In this document: positions 27,601 to 37,579 of the stretch, piece after piece
How positions within the stretch are numbered: the stretch's first letter is position 1
Layout: the number at the start of each line of letters is the position of its first letter
Assembly: GCF_002234675.1 (NCBI RefSeq)
Contig: NC_019864.2
Span: 19,160,582 to 19,224,581 of the forward strand
Direction: 5' to 3'
DNA: 64,000 nt
From: Oryzias latipes
Taxonomy: Eukaryota; Chordata; Actinopteri; Beloniformes; Adrianichthyidae
The notes under the pieces: model-generated
The model's database searches: none
What the model saw: only the letters and a program-made list of their open reading frames with translations
What the model was told of the DNA's origin: nothing
Translations under genes and position numbers: made by a program

Positions 27601-30600
27601 ATTATATTTCTCTTTCTCACTTCCACGCTTCATGCCATATGGGGGCAAATAGGCATGTACCCCTGCTCTGCACTTCATGGCACAAAGGAAACGAACATCT
27701 GTCAGATAGTAAGGCTTAAAGTCCCCCAGAGACCTCCAGTGCTGTAGACCCAGGAGAGAACCAATATTCTCCCACACAAATATAAAGGCTGAGTCAAGAG
27801 GAAAAGAAGAGACAGGTTAGGTTGCAAGCAGATCTCATGGTATCCCCTTGGGAGGGTGGTGTGCACTGACAGTTTGAGTGCATGACAATGTAGACGGCAG
27901 GCAGACACGGCATAGAGTTGCAGACACAACTTTCACATGATAATGATGGTAACAAGCTGTAGGTGTCTCCAAATGCATCCCGTTACTTCAGCAGAGGGAT
28001 GACATGCAGCCATTAGCCTGTTCAATTAGGACCATGTGGGTGTAGAAGTTAAGTCATGGGATCAGAGAGAAAGGAGGCTTTTCAGATACACAGATGGTGA
28101 TATTTAAAAAAAGACCAAGAAGAGGAAAGAGAGAGATCTGCTTTGCGGGGAGGAATGAGATGGAGAGAAGAGGCGAGGAGACACGGCTTTCCCCACAAAC
28201 AGATAAATAATGAGCTGAAATGCAACACACCGCAGCAGATGAAGGGAAAAGGAAAAAACAAACACTGCAAGGTAAGGCTGGATTAAAAAATATGAGACCA
28301 GGGGGTAGTGGAGGCTGAAGGGCAAACATTGATAAAATCATTGAGAAATCTCCTCCAAATTCATGCAGCTCTGTCCAATCAATCATCCAACTCTCCACTG
28401 AGAGCCCGTGTGTTGACACACTCCAAATGTACAATCTCACACAGCAAACAGACAATGCCCGGCCGTGCTGAAGCGGCCAGTTAAAGTAGTTGTGGTCCGT
28501 TCTGCTGTTACAGTTGTAGAGGCAGTGGTTGCGTCATTTCAGGAGGTTTAAATAGGCACTTTGATTGTGGCAAAACCAGTTAATACTTTAAACCTCAATG
28601 TCTGTTGGTGAAAGTCAGCCTTGGCAGGTAGGAGACAGAGATGAGTTGCAGGGCATTTCACCGTCTCACTGCCAGAGCAGACTCCAGCACCAGTTCTGCA
28701 CCCACACATACAGTATGCCATCAAGGTTTGGCTGTTGACATGATTTACTCTTATTGCTCAAAGAAGTTGTGGCAAAAACAACTTCTGTGATTAGTGGAGA
28801 ATCTTACCCAGATGAGCTGGTGGCATCAGCCTCTGGGTGTTCTGGGGCGGGGCAGCAAAACTGATGCAGCACCGTCTCACTCCTGCAAAAAGACACAACA
28901 AGGAGGCGGTCAGCTACAATTTGTGAAGTTTATGTTACGCATGCCTACACAGTTGCGTGTTGGGATGTTTTTGTGCGTTTTCATCTCAGTTCAGCAGTCA
29001 ATATCTGAATTCCCCAAACTCAGTATGGACAGATGGTAATTCCAGCAATGTTTCACACTTCCCTCTTCTTCAATTGGACTCTTTCATTTGTCTCTCATAC
29101 ATTTTACATTGCCATTCATTTTTGAGGCAGTTTTTCTGGTTGTCTTATCCAGAGCAAATTTTGAGTGAAAAAAGAGCAGACACATCACGTGTAAGCTGCT
29201 GCACAGGGGGAAAAAAATAACATTTTCTCTCTCAGTATGCGAGATGGAGACATGAAAGAGGATCATTGGTGTCTCATGCTTGGGAGCTGTTCATCTGAGC
29301 CTTTGTCACATTCAAATTGCTTTAAAAAAAAAAGACAGTACAATGAAATTCTCCATTACGAGGTTGTCTTTTGACCTGAGTACAGAATATTTTTATGAGA
29401 CAGAATCACAGTGACCAGCAGCCAGAGTCGATGAAAGACTGAGAACGACAGTTCCGGCTATAAAAAGCTACAGTTTCCCGGTGACTTCCAAACGATTTTA
29501 AAGATTTATTTTTTCTTGTATCTGTTGTCAGGATTTCTCACTTTTTGCAACGTTCACAACACCCCCACCTCCTCTCACACAGAAACACAAACATGGCTGA
29601 ATTCATAAATACATTTGGATTATTTTCCTTATCGCTCACTTGGCAAAAACATTTGTCTTCTCTTAACACAATCCCTCCAGAAGGCTTCACAAATCACATA
29701 AACAATCATATTGGACTCAATTTTGTTTTTTTTAGCTCAGTCGTTTACTCTTTAATGCTCAAAAACAAGGTTTGTGCAACCTAACAAGTTAACAAGACTT
29801 TTTTTTCCAAGTTCCTTTTAGTAAGGGTTGCTGAAGTACCGGTACATTGAATTTTTAGAATACAAAGAAAAGGGTTTGCTGAAGGCAGTAATAGCCTGGG
29901 ATTTTCCTTCCAGATTACATGCAGCCTCACAAATTGGTTCTTTTGAAATAGTGATCTCCACATTCAAATACAAATATGTATTTTATCGAAGATAATTTAT
30001 TTTCTTTTTTATCATTCCAACTACTATTTTGAAAATAATAAAGGTCATTTTATAACTGAAATCGACTTACCTGCTGTTACATATTTAACAAATTAATCCA
30101 CAAACCTGCTAACGACAAAAGATCTGTTTACGCCTACGTAGCCTATTTGGGGAAGAAGCAAGAGATTCATCGTACAAAGTCAGCTCTGATTTAAGTGACT
30201 TCTGTCAGGCGTCAAGTACAAGTTTAAGTTTATTTTCTTCTAACAAGACAAAATATCTAAATCCAGATCTGCTTTAAAGCCTAATCACTTCTAAGCTGAG
30301 CCCTGCCCTTTACTTTACAACTTTCATGCAAATACATCAATTTCACCTTTTAAAATACAAAAAAAACCTCTTAATGGCAGCATTTTTCAGAGAGATAAAG
30401 ACTTCAGTGTCAGGGATTTATGGAAAACATATTTCAAGGGTAGTTTTGACATTTCAAAGAAAAATAATGCCTCTCAAGTTAAAGCTGACAGACGAAAGAA
30501 CAAATTGTTTTCATGATGTTGTTCATGAAAGCTGCATTATTCTCTAGAAATTGTTTATAGAGCAAAGCACGGATTTCAATTAATTACATTTCTTTTGTCT

Positions 30601-33600
30601 GGTGCCAACATTTTGTCACTATGTTCAAAAAATTGTGCAAAAAGCTGATATTTGTTTTGAGTAGTACATTTCTCTGAGTTGTAACTTCCTTTAATCATTT
30701 AATTATTGCTCCATTATATTGAAAGTTGTCCTGCAAAAAAATCCCCCATTATTTCTTAATCATATGTCCAGTTTGATGATCGTGTTGATTTTTAAAAAGT
30801 ACTTAAAAAAAGATGTGAGCTCAAGCTTAAAGTGCAGTCTGTGTTTGGTTTATTGGCTAATAGGTGCAGATATTTAAAATGTTGTGGACATTCCTATAAT
30901 CATTTTTTTGTAAATTTTTCACTCTTTTATAGTTCACTTTAATCAAGCTGCTATTTCTTTGTGTTTTTTGTATTTCGAGCTGTATTTTTTTTATTTTGTA
31001 CAAACAAGGCTTTGCAAATGTGCCCTCGTGTAACTGCATTGTTTTTTTCCACCCGTAATGATTAAAACTTCTCTTTTATCAGATGTAAAAATTTATTTAC
31101 AGTGACACAGTGAAATATTACAGTATCTTTATTAGGGTCTAAAAGTGGGCAAACATTACCTCGATTGAAAAGCAACAAACGAAAAACACAATAATTAATT
31201 TGTTAAAAATCAACTTCACCAAAATATAAAATGAGAGTGTAAGAAAAAAGGTTCCCCAACTTTATTAAACCCGATCAACTGTTCAGTTTTTAACTGTCGC
31301 TTTTCAAATTCTTTTTCATTCATTTAAGAACAATTTAAAAACTCCCAGGAACAGCTTGTCTTTCAAGTTGAAGTGTTTGTACCTTCACAAGGCCATGGCA
31401 ACACCTTGAGTCTTTTAGAAATTCTATTTTAGAATTTGCAGTACAAAAAACAATGTCCTCCTGAAAAAAATCATTTCAGAAAGGCAGCAGTAGCTGTCAA
31501 ACAGTCATCATGGTATAGAACATTAACATGCTCGGCCTTTTGTAGACCTTGATTCAGCCTTGAACATCGGGTTCACTCAGCAGTTGATGTGGAAACTGTG
31601 CTCAACACATCAAGCAACATCACACTCAGCACTGGGGTCCCACATGGACATGTGTTCGATCTCCTGTTCTTCATCCTGCTGGTTCATGACTGACTGCACA
31701 ATGAAGTAAAGCAGCATTAAATGAAAACAGCAACATTTTTCCTAATGAGGAGAAGACATAAGAGGTTGATTCAAGAGGACGAAGCACCACAGGAAAAAGT
31801 GCACACCTAGTTTTTGGGGAGGAGAATCTCCGATGAATATGTGACACTGAAACCCGTGCAAGGAAGGATGGAACTGAAATATCTCACTGTTTTCCATCAA
31901 CTTCTCACCACAAACACCTGCACAAAAAAAGTAAAACTATAACCCCTCCACATATAGAAGGGCATGTCTGTCTAAATAGAGCTGTGCAAACAGCTGCGTA
32001 ACTAGAGCTACGGTGTAAAGAAGATACACGTTTTTCCTCCTCACACATAACTTACTTTACGCATAAATTATTCATTAATGTATCATGTTCTTCTGTAACA
32101 TGCATGTATTTTCTTGCATGGTAGATAAAGGGGGACATCTTTCCTTAACTCTCCTCCCGATAGCCAAAACAGGCCCTAAATTGGATGACTCAGTGATTGC
32201 AGGATGTGAGATGAACATGTGGCTCTTTGCAATTAGGCTTAATAAACTCATTGTAATCTATCATCTGTTGCGGAGCTGAGACCATTTTTAATTAAACGTA
32301 AGATCTAATGAGGACCAAAGGGAATATCTTTAAATGTCACGAGAAATTAAACACAAAAATGCTCAAATTAAAATTGACTTTCATTTATTTTGTTTTTATA
32401 TGTCACTATAAAGACTCGTGGAAAACTGTGACTCATGCTGGTGCTTGCAAATAAATTGCTTAGTAAGTTTTATTTTTAGGCCCGCAGACACGATTATAAG
32501 AATAAATTCATTCATTCATAAATTCATAGATTCATTTTGTATTTCTTCTTAATTTCTAAGGGTTAGGCCATTCCACATCAGCTGAGCAGACACTAAATCA
32601 CAATTCTTAGCTTTTTTACCCATGTGATTTTATGTTTTGAAATAAATATACTTCAAATAAACAAAGTAGTTGTGCAGTCTTTTCTCAAGGCATAAAGTAG
32701 ACTTAAAATATGTTGTTTTCTATCAGCTTTAAATAGAATTTAAAAGGAAACTTAATGAAATGAATGAGCAAAAGTGCTCAACTATCAAAGTCAGTTTTAG
32801 CATTAGTATGAGAGCAGATATAAAAGACAACATTTACCCCCCACCCCCCACCCCCACACACACACACACACACACTTTGCCTGCATCTTTCTGGTTACAA
32901 CAAGGCATCCACATGAAAACTCTGCAGCAAATAACACTTACAAAAAGAACAGGTGAATATTTTAGTGTTACATCTATCCTGCGGTTCAGTCGTGTCCCTT
33001 TTGCTTTCAGACCCAGTGTCCCTGTTCCATTCCTTCCCTCTGTGCCATTTTGTAACAGTACTTTAAACAACATGCTTTTACCAGACAGGAGAGAGTGCAT
33101 GAAAAGTGGAGAAAAAAAAGAGGAGTTGCAATAACATCAGCTCCTTTTGGGCTCAATTTGCTGCCAGTGAATTGTATACCCCTTCTACTGTGCCACAGGC
33201 TGCAACACACATTGTCCAGCCTATCTGCTTGCAAGTAATGCTGGCAGAATGACGAGATAGCTGTCCCAAATTCATGTTTTTTTGTATCTCTTTTATGAAT
33301 TTTGGTCTTTATTATGCTCTCTCTGTTTCTCTGGTCCACAGCGTCAGCCTCAAGCTTCTTCCTCCAGACACCTCCAAGGGCTGCATCAAAGACAACGGCT
33401 GAGAGTGCATCTCTCTCTTTCCTTTCAATGTTCTGCCTTTCTCTCTCTTGAGAAGGGCTGATTACTGTTCGCTCCATGGGCTAAGTGGGGCATATAGAAG
33501 GCTCAGCTGGATAGAGGAAAGCAGACCGAGGAGAGGAGAGGATGCCGCCTTTGCCCCATAAGCGTGTCTATGTGCACCGGCAAGACTGGCAACGTTGCAA

Positions 33601-35326
33601 AGCATCCAAACGTACTCGCTGCCAACTCCACGCATCGCACGTCCTCTCTGTGTGCCGCGAGAAAAGTAACTGTTCACCAACACGAAATCAAAAAGGTAAA
33701 CTCACTCAAATATGTATGTTTAAGCAACATGGCATGTAAAGCAGAGGGGAGATCTGATCACCAGTTAGTGTAAGGACAGGAAATGCCCTTCGCTCCTGCT
33801 TGACAAATGACACATGTAAATTAATACCCATTAATACCCAGATTCACTTCGATTACCAAGAAACAGGTTAAACTTTAAAATACCAAACATACTTGATGCT
33901 CCATTGAGGATTTGTCCAGTAGATCGTTCTATTGCTTCATCACCTTTAGCTAACTTACCCAACCTTCCTGAGCATTTTTTAAGTAATGAGGTGAAAATCA
34001 AATGGTTTCTTCATAAATGTCAGTCAAGGATATACTTTACCATGGAGAAGGGCAACGAGCTCTCAAAAAGATTTAGCAACTCAGCAGTTGGCCATGAAGT
34101 TTATAAAACTGTCTTTTTTTTTTTATAAATACGTGTCCCCTTGAGCTCCCCCTGCTCTTCTTAACTCCTCTTGGTTTTATGGTGCTCCCCTCAGTGGGGT
34201 CCCAAAGAGACCAATCAGGGTTCCTGGCAGGACACAGCCAGGAGCCAAACATGTACAGAAAAGATTATGGCAGTATGTGTTTTTTTTCTAATTATATTAT
34301 TTTGTAGTGTAGTGTAAAGCTCTTGTGCCAATGTGGCCATGTGTGTGTGTGTTTTGTGTGTGTTTCACTCAACTCTGCAACATCAGAGGCTTGGAGATCC
34401 CGTGAGAGTTCCCAGATCCCGTAAATAAAGGAGAGGCCAGCAGCGCTGCGTAGAGTAACTCATCACCACTCCATCATGTCTCTGCGCTTAACGCACGCCA
34501 GCGCGCGCGCTGACGCGCGGCCGTGCAGCTGTTTGTTACGTAATCATCCAGTGATCCCCTTCTAAATAATCCAGCTCTTCCTCTGCTGCCTTTTGCCCTG
34601 ACAATTGGAAATCTGCAGCCGACTTCTTGATTAATTAAAAGCCCTGTCAATCTGGAAGGCGCGCTCGCACGAGCGCGTCTGCACAGTTAATGGATGTGAG
34701 CTTCATCCAAAGCTGGAAATAAGTTAAGTTTTTATTGCATTTGCTGATTGCTGGAATGTTTAAGAATGTATACAAACAAAACAACAACTTCAAACACACA
34801 TCACTCACTCGGATTTCCGGGCCAGAGTCAGGGATCGACAGAGGGTAGATGGGGTCATCGGAACCAAAGAGCGGCAGCAACTTCCACCGTTTTCCGTCTC
34901 GCTTTCCACGGGGGAAATCGTGGACGGGTCTGCGGGAACCAGCTGCATGTCCCCCGGGTCCATGGGTTTAGCAGGCAGGGGCTGGATTCCCGGAGGCGCC
35001 TCGACCTGTGCTGGTGCGGGGGCATGGTCTGGTAGAGACCCTCCACTGTCCTTTAGTTGGGGATCTTGCAGATGGTGGTGATGGTGGAGGTAGGTGGGGT
35101 CCGGGAGATGATGGTGATGGTGTTGGTGAAGGTATGGGTGCTGTTGTTGTACCCTGACGTCCCGCAGGTGCCTGTTCTCACCGAGGAGCTCGTCCACTCG
35201 TCTGTCCAGCTCCTCTATCCGGGCGCGCTGGGTCTGAATGAGACTCTGCTGGTTCTGGACGATGGTTGTAAGCTCCCGCAGGTACAGAATCGCCTGCACT
35301 GGGTTTTCTAGCAAGCTGGAGCTCAT
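696..35326 (-). CDS. iqsec3: IQSEC3 (BRAG3/SynArfGEF), IQ-motif and SEC7-domain ARF guanine-nucleotide exchange factor, complete in 14 coding exons
   Basis: Exons in transcript order: 34809-35326, 24542-24659, 23424-23819, 20318-21033, 19708-19869, 17492-17614, 10250-10416, 7607-7746, 7293-7424, 7085-7184, 3154-3312, 2973-3065, 2792-2838, 696-1115. All introns are GT-AG, phases agree, and the sum is 3291 nt (1096 aa; the human protein is about 1180). Seen: N-terminal coiled coil starting [10 protein letters not shown] (res 1-55), two His runs in exon 1, IQ motif near res 228-245 ([10 protein letters not shown]), Sec7 domain about 560-760 with the catalytic glutamate E666 in GEAQK, PH domain about 778-905, proline-rich tail [13 protein letters not shown] and C-terminus SRSIV, a PDZ-ligand-like end. 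The family activates ARF1/ARF6 and sits with gephyrin and dystrophin at inhibitory synapses. The start is chosen by family N-terminus; an in-frame ATG lies 55 codons upstream (35491). The tail and exon 4 (AFRDVTV) fit IQSEC3 better than IQSEC1 or IQSEC2. Small extra exons in the 10-kb intron 1 cannot be excluded. Confidence 0.95.
1116..2791. other. iqsec3 intron 13: GT/G microsatellite and AT-rich minisatellite
   Basis: This non-coding intron separates the last two iqsec3 exons. It holds a (GT)n-(G)n run near 1384-1408 and the degenerate tandem array described separately at 2050-2560. The open frames seen here (for example 1942-2271) come from the array and show no protein-like composition. 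Confidence 0.6.
2050..2560. repeat. degenerate AT-rich minisatellite, units of roughly 25-35 bp
   Basis: About 500 bp is built from drifting copies of an (A)CAAATTTGTATTTTGTG-like unit, with variants such as caaatttgcattttgtggga and ccaaaatttaatattatgca. Copies are cleanest at 2370-2460, where ttttgtgggaacaaatttg repeats in tandem, and decay leftwards. It lies wholly in iqsec3 intron 13. No coding or structural role is evident. Confidence 0.7.
3857..4979. mobile_element. hAT-like non-autonomous DNA transposon, 1.12 kb, with 8-bp target duplication
   Basis: The left end reads CAGGGGTCTGCAACCT and the right end, reversed, matches it over AGGGGTCTGCAAC. The flanks are ccatagac (3849-3856) and ccgtagac (4980-4987), an 8-bp duplication with one mismatch, as hAT transposases make. 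The end also carries the tract gagctacatgttgctcttt and TTGTGGCTCTCTGGCTGAAG, typical of widespread animal hAT MITEs. There is no transposase frame inside. It lies in iqsec3 intron 10 and contains the younger insertion at 4270-4589. Confidence 0.8.
4270..4589. mobile_element. retroposon-like teleost dispersed repeat nested in the hAT-like element
   Basis: The insert carries the familiar fish repeat core (gtttttggacggtgggagga, agaacccacgcatgcacggt, aacatgcaaactccacacag). It is bounded by the 11-bp direct repeat attctaaacca at 4259-4269 and 4590-4600. Variable-length duplications of this kind are made by LINE-type target-primed insertion, so I read it as a SINE or LINE-tail copy that landed inside an older DNA transposon. 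The exact family is not named. Confidence 0.7.
5141..6727. mobile_element. 1.6-kb terminal-inverted-repeat DNA transposon with CpG-rich interior
   Basis: The left terminus accgtaaattccggactaca is matched by the right terminus tgtagtccggaaattacggt, an imperfect inverted repeat of about 20 bp. It continues into subterminal 'agccgc' motifs on both sides. Both ends are flanked by TA within AATTA/TAATT, compatible with a TA duplication; the superfamily is not assigned. The middle (about 5560-6340) is unusually GC- and CpG-rich compared with both ends and the surrounding intron. It has overlapping open frames up to 200 codons (5622-6224), none resembling a transposase or a known protein. It sits in iqsec3 intron 10. 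Confidence 0.75.
7747..10249. other. iqsec3 intron 7, no recognised feature
   Basis: About 2.5 kb of AT-rich intron. I saw only short homopolymer and GT tracts (near 9858). The open frame at 8882-9292 has no family signature and no splice or promoter context. Confidence 0.6.
10823..11436 (+). mobile_element. TTAA-flanked MITE, copy A (longest bounded copy)
   Basis: Terminal inverted repeats are AGTCCCACT at the left and AGTGGGTCT at the right, with TTAA on both sides (10819-10822 and 11437-11440). TTAA targets are used by the piggyBac and Kolobok superfamilies. Inside lie the family blocks gtcgttttctaggac, gctagctta(c)a and the ORF remnant GAIQ...[14 protein letters not shown]. In this copy the ORF is broken by a stop and a small deletion near 11130. 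It is about 614 bp and sits antisense in iqsec3 intron 6. Confidence 0.75.
13873..13932. repeat. two adjacent near-perfect palindromes (hairpins)
   Basis: First: TTTGGGACTAGA, one spacer base, then its exact reverse complement (13873-13897). Second: ATCATGACTCTAG, TGA loop, then its exact reverse complement (13904-13932). The two share ACTCTAGT/ACTAGAGT cores. They may be a decayed transposon end or a recombination product. No gene is nearby. Confidence 0.7.
14186..14400 (+). mobile_element. tRNA-derived SINE
   Basis: A tRNA-like head carries a box A-like stretch (gaagctcaggtggttg) followed about 40 bp later by a box B, GGTTCGATCCCC (14244-14255). After it comes a SINE body (gtgtgaatgcgtatgaatg, ending near aagtcacttcgttgcaatgg). 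It does not fold as a functional tRNA, so I call it a retroposon rather than a tRNA gene. Confidence 0.75.
14502..14705. mobile_element. piggyBac-like MITE, 204 bp
   Basis: The ends are CCCTTGTGCTATC and its exact reverse complement GATAGCACAAGGG. The right side is flanked by TTAA and the left by GTAA, a one-base-decayed duplication. This is a very common teleost MITE pattern. There is no coding content. Confidence 0.85.
17615..19707. other. iqsec3 intron 5, no gene
   Basis: It contains a C-rich pair of tracts (17706-17730 and 17980-18003) that may mark a small decayed MITE (aggggtggagc at the left, gctctgcccct at the right). It also contains the repeat-like patch at 19190-19395. The rest is AT-rich without recognisable features. 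Confidence 0.5.
19190..19395. repeat. probable fragment of a teleost dispersed DNA repeat
   Basis: The patch tgtccaaattccctcaatac followed by actatttagtgcactacata resembles a repeat I associate with many fish genomes. Its ends are not visible and no target duplication was found, so the limits are approximate. Confidence 0.35.
19870..20317. other. iqsec3 intron 4, no recognised feature
   Basis: A 448-bp intron between the exon carrying the start of Sec7 and the next exon. Nothing beyond short T-rich tracts was seen. Confidence 0.6.
21440..22033 (+). mobile_element. TTAA-flanked MITE, copy B
   Basis: The right end (attggagtcttatct) abuts TTAA at 22034-22037; the left end is decayed. Shared blocks are gcattcccggtgatctttta, ctagcttaca and a still-open ORF remnant starting at 21692 (ATG) with IQPYSFD...[11 protein letters not shown]. 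The frame runs about 50 codons before losing similarity to the other copies. Confidence 0.65.
22460..23260 (-). mobile_element. decayed RTE-type LINE, minus strand, internally deleted
   Basis: Read on the minus strand, the right part carries an endonuclease-like piece ([11 protein letters not shown]) as in fish RTE/CFDP2-like elements. The left part ends in the typical tail (agatggagacagttgaaaca then gtggaaacccctaaagtga). A separate tail-like piece (gggttgcatcaggaaa) is at about 23195. Frames are broken. The match is from memory of the family, so the limits are approximate. Confidence 0.55.
23820..24541. other. iqsec3 intron 2, no recognised feature
   Basis: A 722-bp intron just upstream of the IQ-motif exon. 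No repeat family or open frame of interest was seen. Confidence 0.6.
31535..31960 (+). mobile_element. fragment of a Rex1/CR1-like LINE reverse transcriptase
   Basis: The plus strand encodes degenerate RT motif A (VDLDSALNI for the usual VDFSSAFNTI) and motif B ([19 protein letters not shown], usually STGVPQGCVLSPLLF). A stop follows, then a weakly similar downstream stretch. Spacing between the motifs is shorter than in an intact enzyme, so it is internally deleted. It is dead sequence. Confidence 0.65.
32837..32875. repeat. C-rich and (CA)n microsatellite
   Basis: A run of C/A-interrupted C tracts passes directly into about ten CA units, in iqsec3 intron 1. Confidence 0.85.
34490..34545. 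promoter_or_regulatory. CpG cluster with TTACGTAA palindrome in iqsec3 intron 1
   Basis: A short CG-alternating tract (cgcacgccagcgcgcgcgc followed by tgacgcgcggcc) ends in the palindrome TTACGTAA at 34536-34543. That palindrome is the consensus of PAR-bZIP/E4BP4-type factors. It lies about 270 bp downstream of the exon 1 donor, where first-intron control elements often sit. It stands out against AT-rich surroundings. Regulatory function is inference. Confidence 0.3.
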
Positions 35327-35720
35327 AATATCCGAGGCAAAAGAAGGCAAGATCAAACGACAAAGAGAAGAAAGACTGTCAGGAAATGAAAATGCAGATG
35401 TCCGTGTGCGTGAGGATGAGAAGGTGAAATTTTGAATCGTTTCTCTTTCCGAAAAAATGATTCTGTGTAAGGAAAGAGGATGCCACGACAAGCTACTCCC
35501 TACTTCTCAGGTCGTTTCCCTCAATTCTTTGCTCTTCCTCTCTCTGCTGAGTGCTGCTGATGAGAAGAGGCAAATCCAGATGTGACAGGAGGGAGGGGAG
35601 CGCTTCTAGACGGATGCGTCATTACGCATTCAGGAGAAAAAGCAAGGACAAGGACGCACCCTATGGATACAAATCAGTACTGCATTCTGTTTTGTTTGAA
35701 TTATTTTTCACTTAACTGGT
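35327..35720 (-). promoter_or_regulatory. iqsec3: iqsec3 5' UTR and probable promoter region
   Basis: This is the sequence directly upstream of the conserved iqsec3 start. The reading frame stays open from an upstream ATG at 35491, but the residues there look like translated leader (Ser/Phe/Leu-rich, no family similarity). About 285-310 bp upstream of the start, near 35610-35635, lies TGCGTCATTACGCA, an inverted repeat containing a CRE half-site (CGTCA). This would suit a neuronal gene but is inference. No TATA box is obvious. The transcription start cannot be placed from sequence alone. Confidence 0.4.
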
Positions 35721-36438
35721 TACACAAATGATCTAAAAATAGACTATTTTTTATTAGGATATTTTTTAAACAATCATATCAGGGGAATTACAACAAAACG
35801 AGGTTTCACTGTCATTTTCTAACGGACTGTTGTGTCTTGAAGGAGATCTGTCAACACTAAGCCCTGATGTCCCTTCATAGTTTTTCTTTATGCATAGTTT
35901 TTGTAAATTCCACACCAATCAGACTTATTAACTGAAGTGAATTTGGAGGTTCAATCTACAGTGTTAATGGTCATTAATGAATAAAGTGGGACATTTAATG
36001 GGGGATTAGTAACTTCTTTTTAAATTCACATTGGTTTCTTTGTTGTTTTTCATTTATTTTGTCGTTACAATTTACTTTTTATGTCAGAATATTTAATAAA
36101 TATGCACTGCTAGATTATAGATACTTTATTAACTTTCCTTCTGCTTGCAGTTAAACTATTATGTCAAGGTTGTTTGATCTGAATATGGCTGATAATTTAA
36201 ATAAAAAAAATAAGAAACACGTTAGCTAAAAGTTTCATCTTTGCACTAAAAATAGCTTTTAATCCATGGTTTGGTAAAGGTTTACTAATATAAACCAAAA
36301 ATGTGTTAAAGTTAGCAGATGTAGAATAGAATAGAGAGAAAAGAATAGAATAATAGAAATCTAAATAAAACACAAAAAAAAGCAAGTAAAACTTCAAACT
36401 AGAAAAACCTCAAAGATTCTGCTCTCCGAAAAAAGTAA

Positions 36439-36483
36439 TTTATGCATAAAGCCTTTGCTGGTGGCAAAGGCTTTATGCATAAA
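36439..36483. repeat. perfect 20-bp hairpin with 5-nt loop
   Basis: The arm TTTATGCATAAAGCCTTTGC (36439-36458) and its exact reverse complement (36464-36483) are separated by TGGTG. It is followed immediately by the (AAAT)n tract. The arms are too short and AT-rich to be a confident miRNA precursor. Confidence 0.8.
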
Positions 36484-36565
36484 ATGAATAAATAAAAAAA
36501 TAAAATAATAAATAAATAAATAAATAAATAACAAAATAAATCAATAAATAAATACATAAATAAAT
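36484..36565. repeat. (AAAT)n microsatellite, interrupted
   Basis: AAAT/AATA repeats with occasional single-base interruptions directly follow the hairpin. Confidence 0.85.
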
Positions 36566-36682
36566 GTAAGTTCGTCAGTTGCCTAAATATGTAATACACC
36601 TACACGAATTAGACATTTTTAAGCAATTTAGATTTTTTCTAAATACGTAATTCATGCTAAGCACTGTAAACGAGTAGACATA

Positions 36683-36706
36683 CCCCCCCCCCACACACAC
36701 ACACAC
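36683..36706. repeat. C-run plus (AC)n microsatellite
   Basis: Ten C residues are followed by about seven AC units. Confidence 0.85.
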
Positions 36707-36899
36707 TTTTTTTAAACTACATTTTAAAAATTACAAAAAATTCTGGTATGACTATCTGCACTAGCTGCCTTTACTAAAATGTTAGTCTTGAGGGGGCAAA
36801 ACTGAACCACTGTGCAAGATGAACTTTTAGTTAAAAAGTTTCCGACACACCGTGAATGCACCATTTAACGCAATGGCGTGGTCACGTGTTGCTCAGATG

Positions 36900-37007
36900 C
36901 GGAAGTGTAAACTGTTTTGCTAAATAAAAAGCTACAGCTATCACCGACAGTCTAGATTGTAATTATTCTTTTAATGAAACTCAACTGTAAATCAAACCAA
37001 TGGTCAG
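36900..37007 (+). promoter_or_regulatory. washc1: probable untranslated first exon of washc1 with its donor
   Basis: The washc1 ATG lies one base after a TTTTGCAG acceptor (37571-37578), so an upstream untranslated exon is needed. The best donor upstream is CAG|GTAAGA at 37007/37008. The exon's 5' limit is a guess; the transcription start is not visible. Confidence 0.4.
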
Positions 37008-37579
37008 GTAAGAGGCTAGGTTGTATGACGACGTGGTAATAACGGGTGATGTTCTCAGTTTTTGTGTCGCTCTTTTCCTAATCTAATAATTAGTTTATTT
37101 CTTTTTAGGATCATCATGTACTTGCAAATGGTGTTCACAAGGTTTCAGCTAGCCCTACAAAACACCCAAAAAAATAACGCGACGTGTTTGGCAATAAACG
37201 GTTGTTGCAACATCATTTCAGCGCCGCTGACTGTCATGTGAGAGTCAAATGAGGATTTATGAATTTTATTTTTTCTTTCAACGAGATGTTAAAAAAAGTC
37301 AAATTCCATTTTAGTCCTAAAAAGAATAAAGGCCGTTCACCTGGAACTAGTATAAAGGTTTTGTCCAGGTTATATTTAACATACATTTCTTTGTTAACTC
37401 AACTTTAATTGTTTTTATTTAAATTGTTAATATTTCTTTGTGCTAATAAGAGGCCTTAATGCATTCTTTCCTTTGTATCCTAAATTTTACTATTGAATAT
37501 ATAAAGTTAGTTGAAATAGAATAGAATAGAATAGTATAGAGCAACTAACAGTGCTATGGTGTTGCTGTTGTTTTGCAGG

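Larger units (their letters stand above)
24660..34808. other. iqsec3 intron 1, 10 kb, with one LINE fragment and a CpG patch
   Basis: The long first intron is mostly AT-rich and unassigned. Identified contents are the reverse-transcriptase fragment at 31535-31960, a C-rich/(CA)n microsatellite at 32837-32875 and the CpG/TTACGTAA patch at 34490-34545. Exons 1 and 2 join in frame without it, but small lineage-specific coding exons could be hidden here. Confidence 0.55.
35721..37579. other. iqsec3-washc1 divergent spacer
   Basis: AT-rich spacer between two head-to-head genes. It holds a perfect 20-bp hairpin (36439-36483), an (AAAT)n-type microsatellite (36484-36565), a C9(AC)n tract (36683-36706) and a likely untranslated washc1 first exon ending at 37007. 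An (AATAG)n-like patch lies near 37518. Confidence 0.55.

Noticed and set aside
34855..35311. other frames across iqsec3 exon 1, both strands
   Set aside because: They are shadows of the true frame, which carries the conserved N-terminus and His runs.
36439..36483. microRNA precursor
   Set aside because: The 5-nt loop and fully paired 20-bp stem leave no mature/star geometry, and it adjoins a simple repeat.
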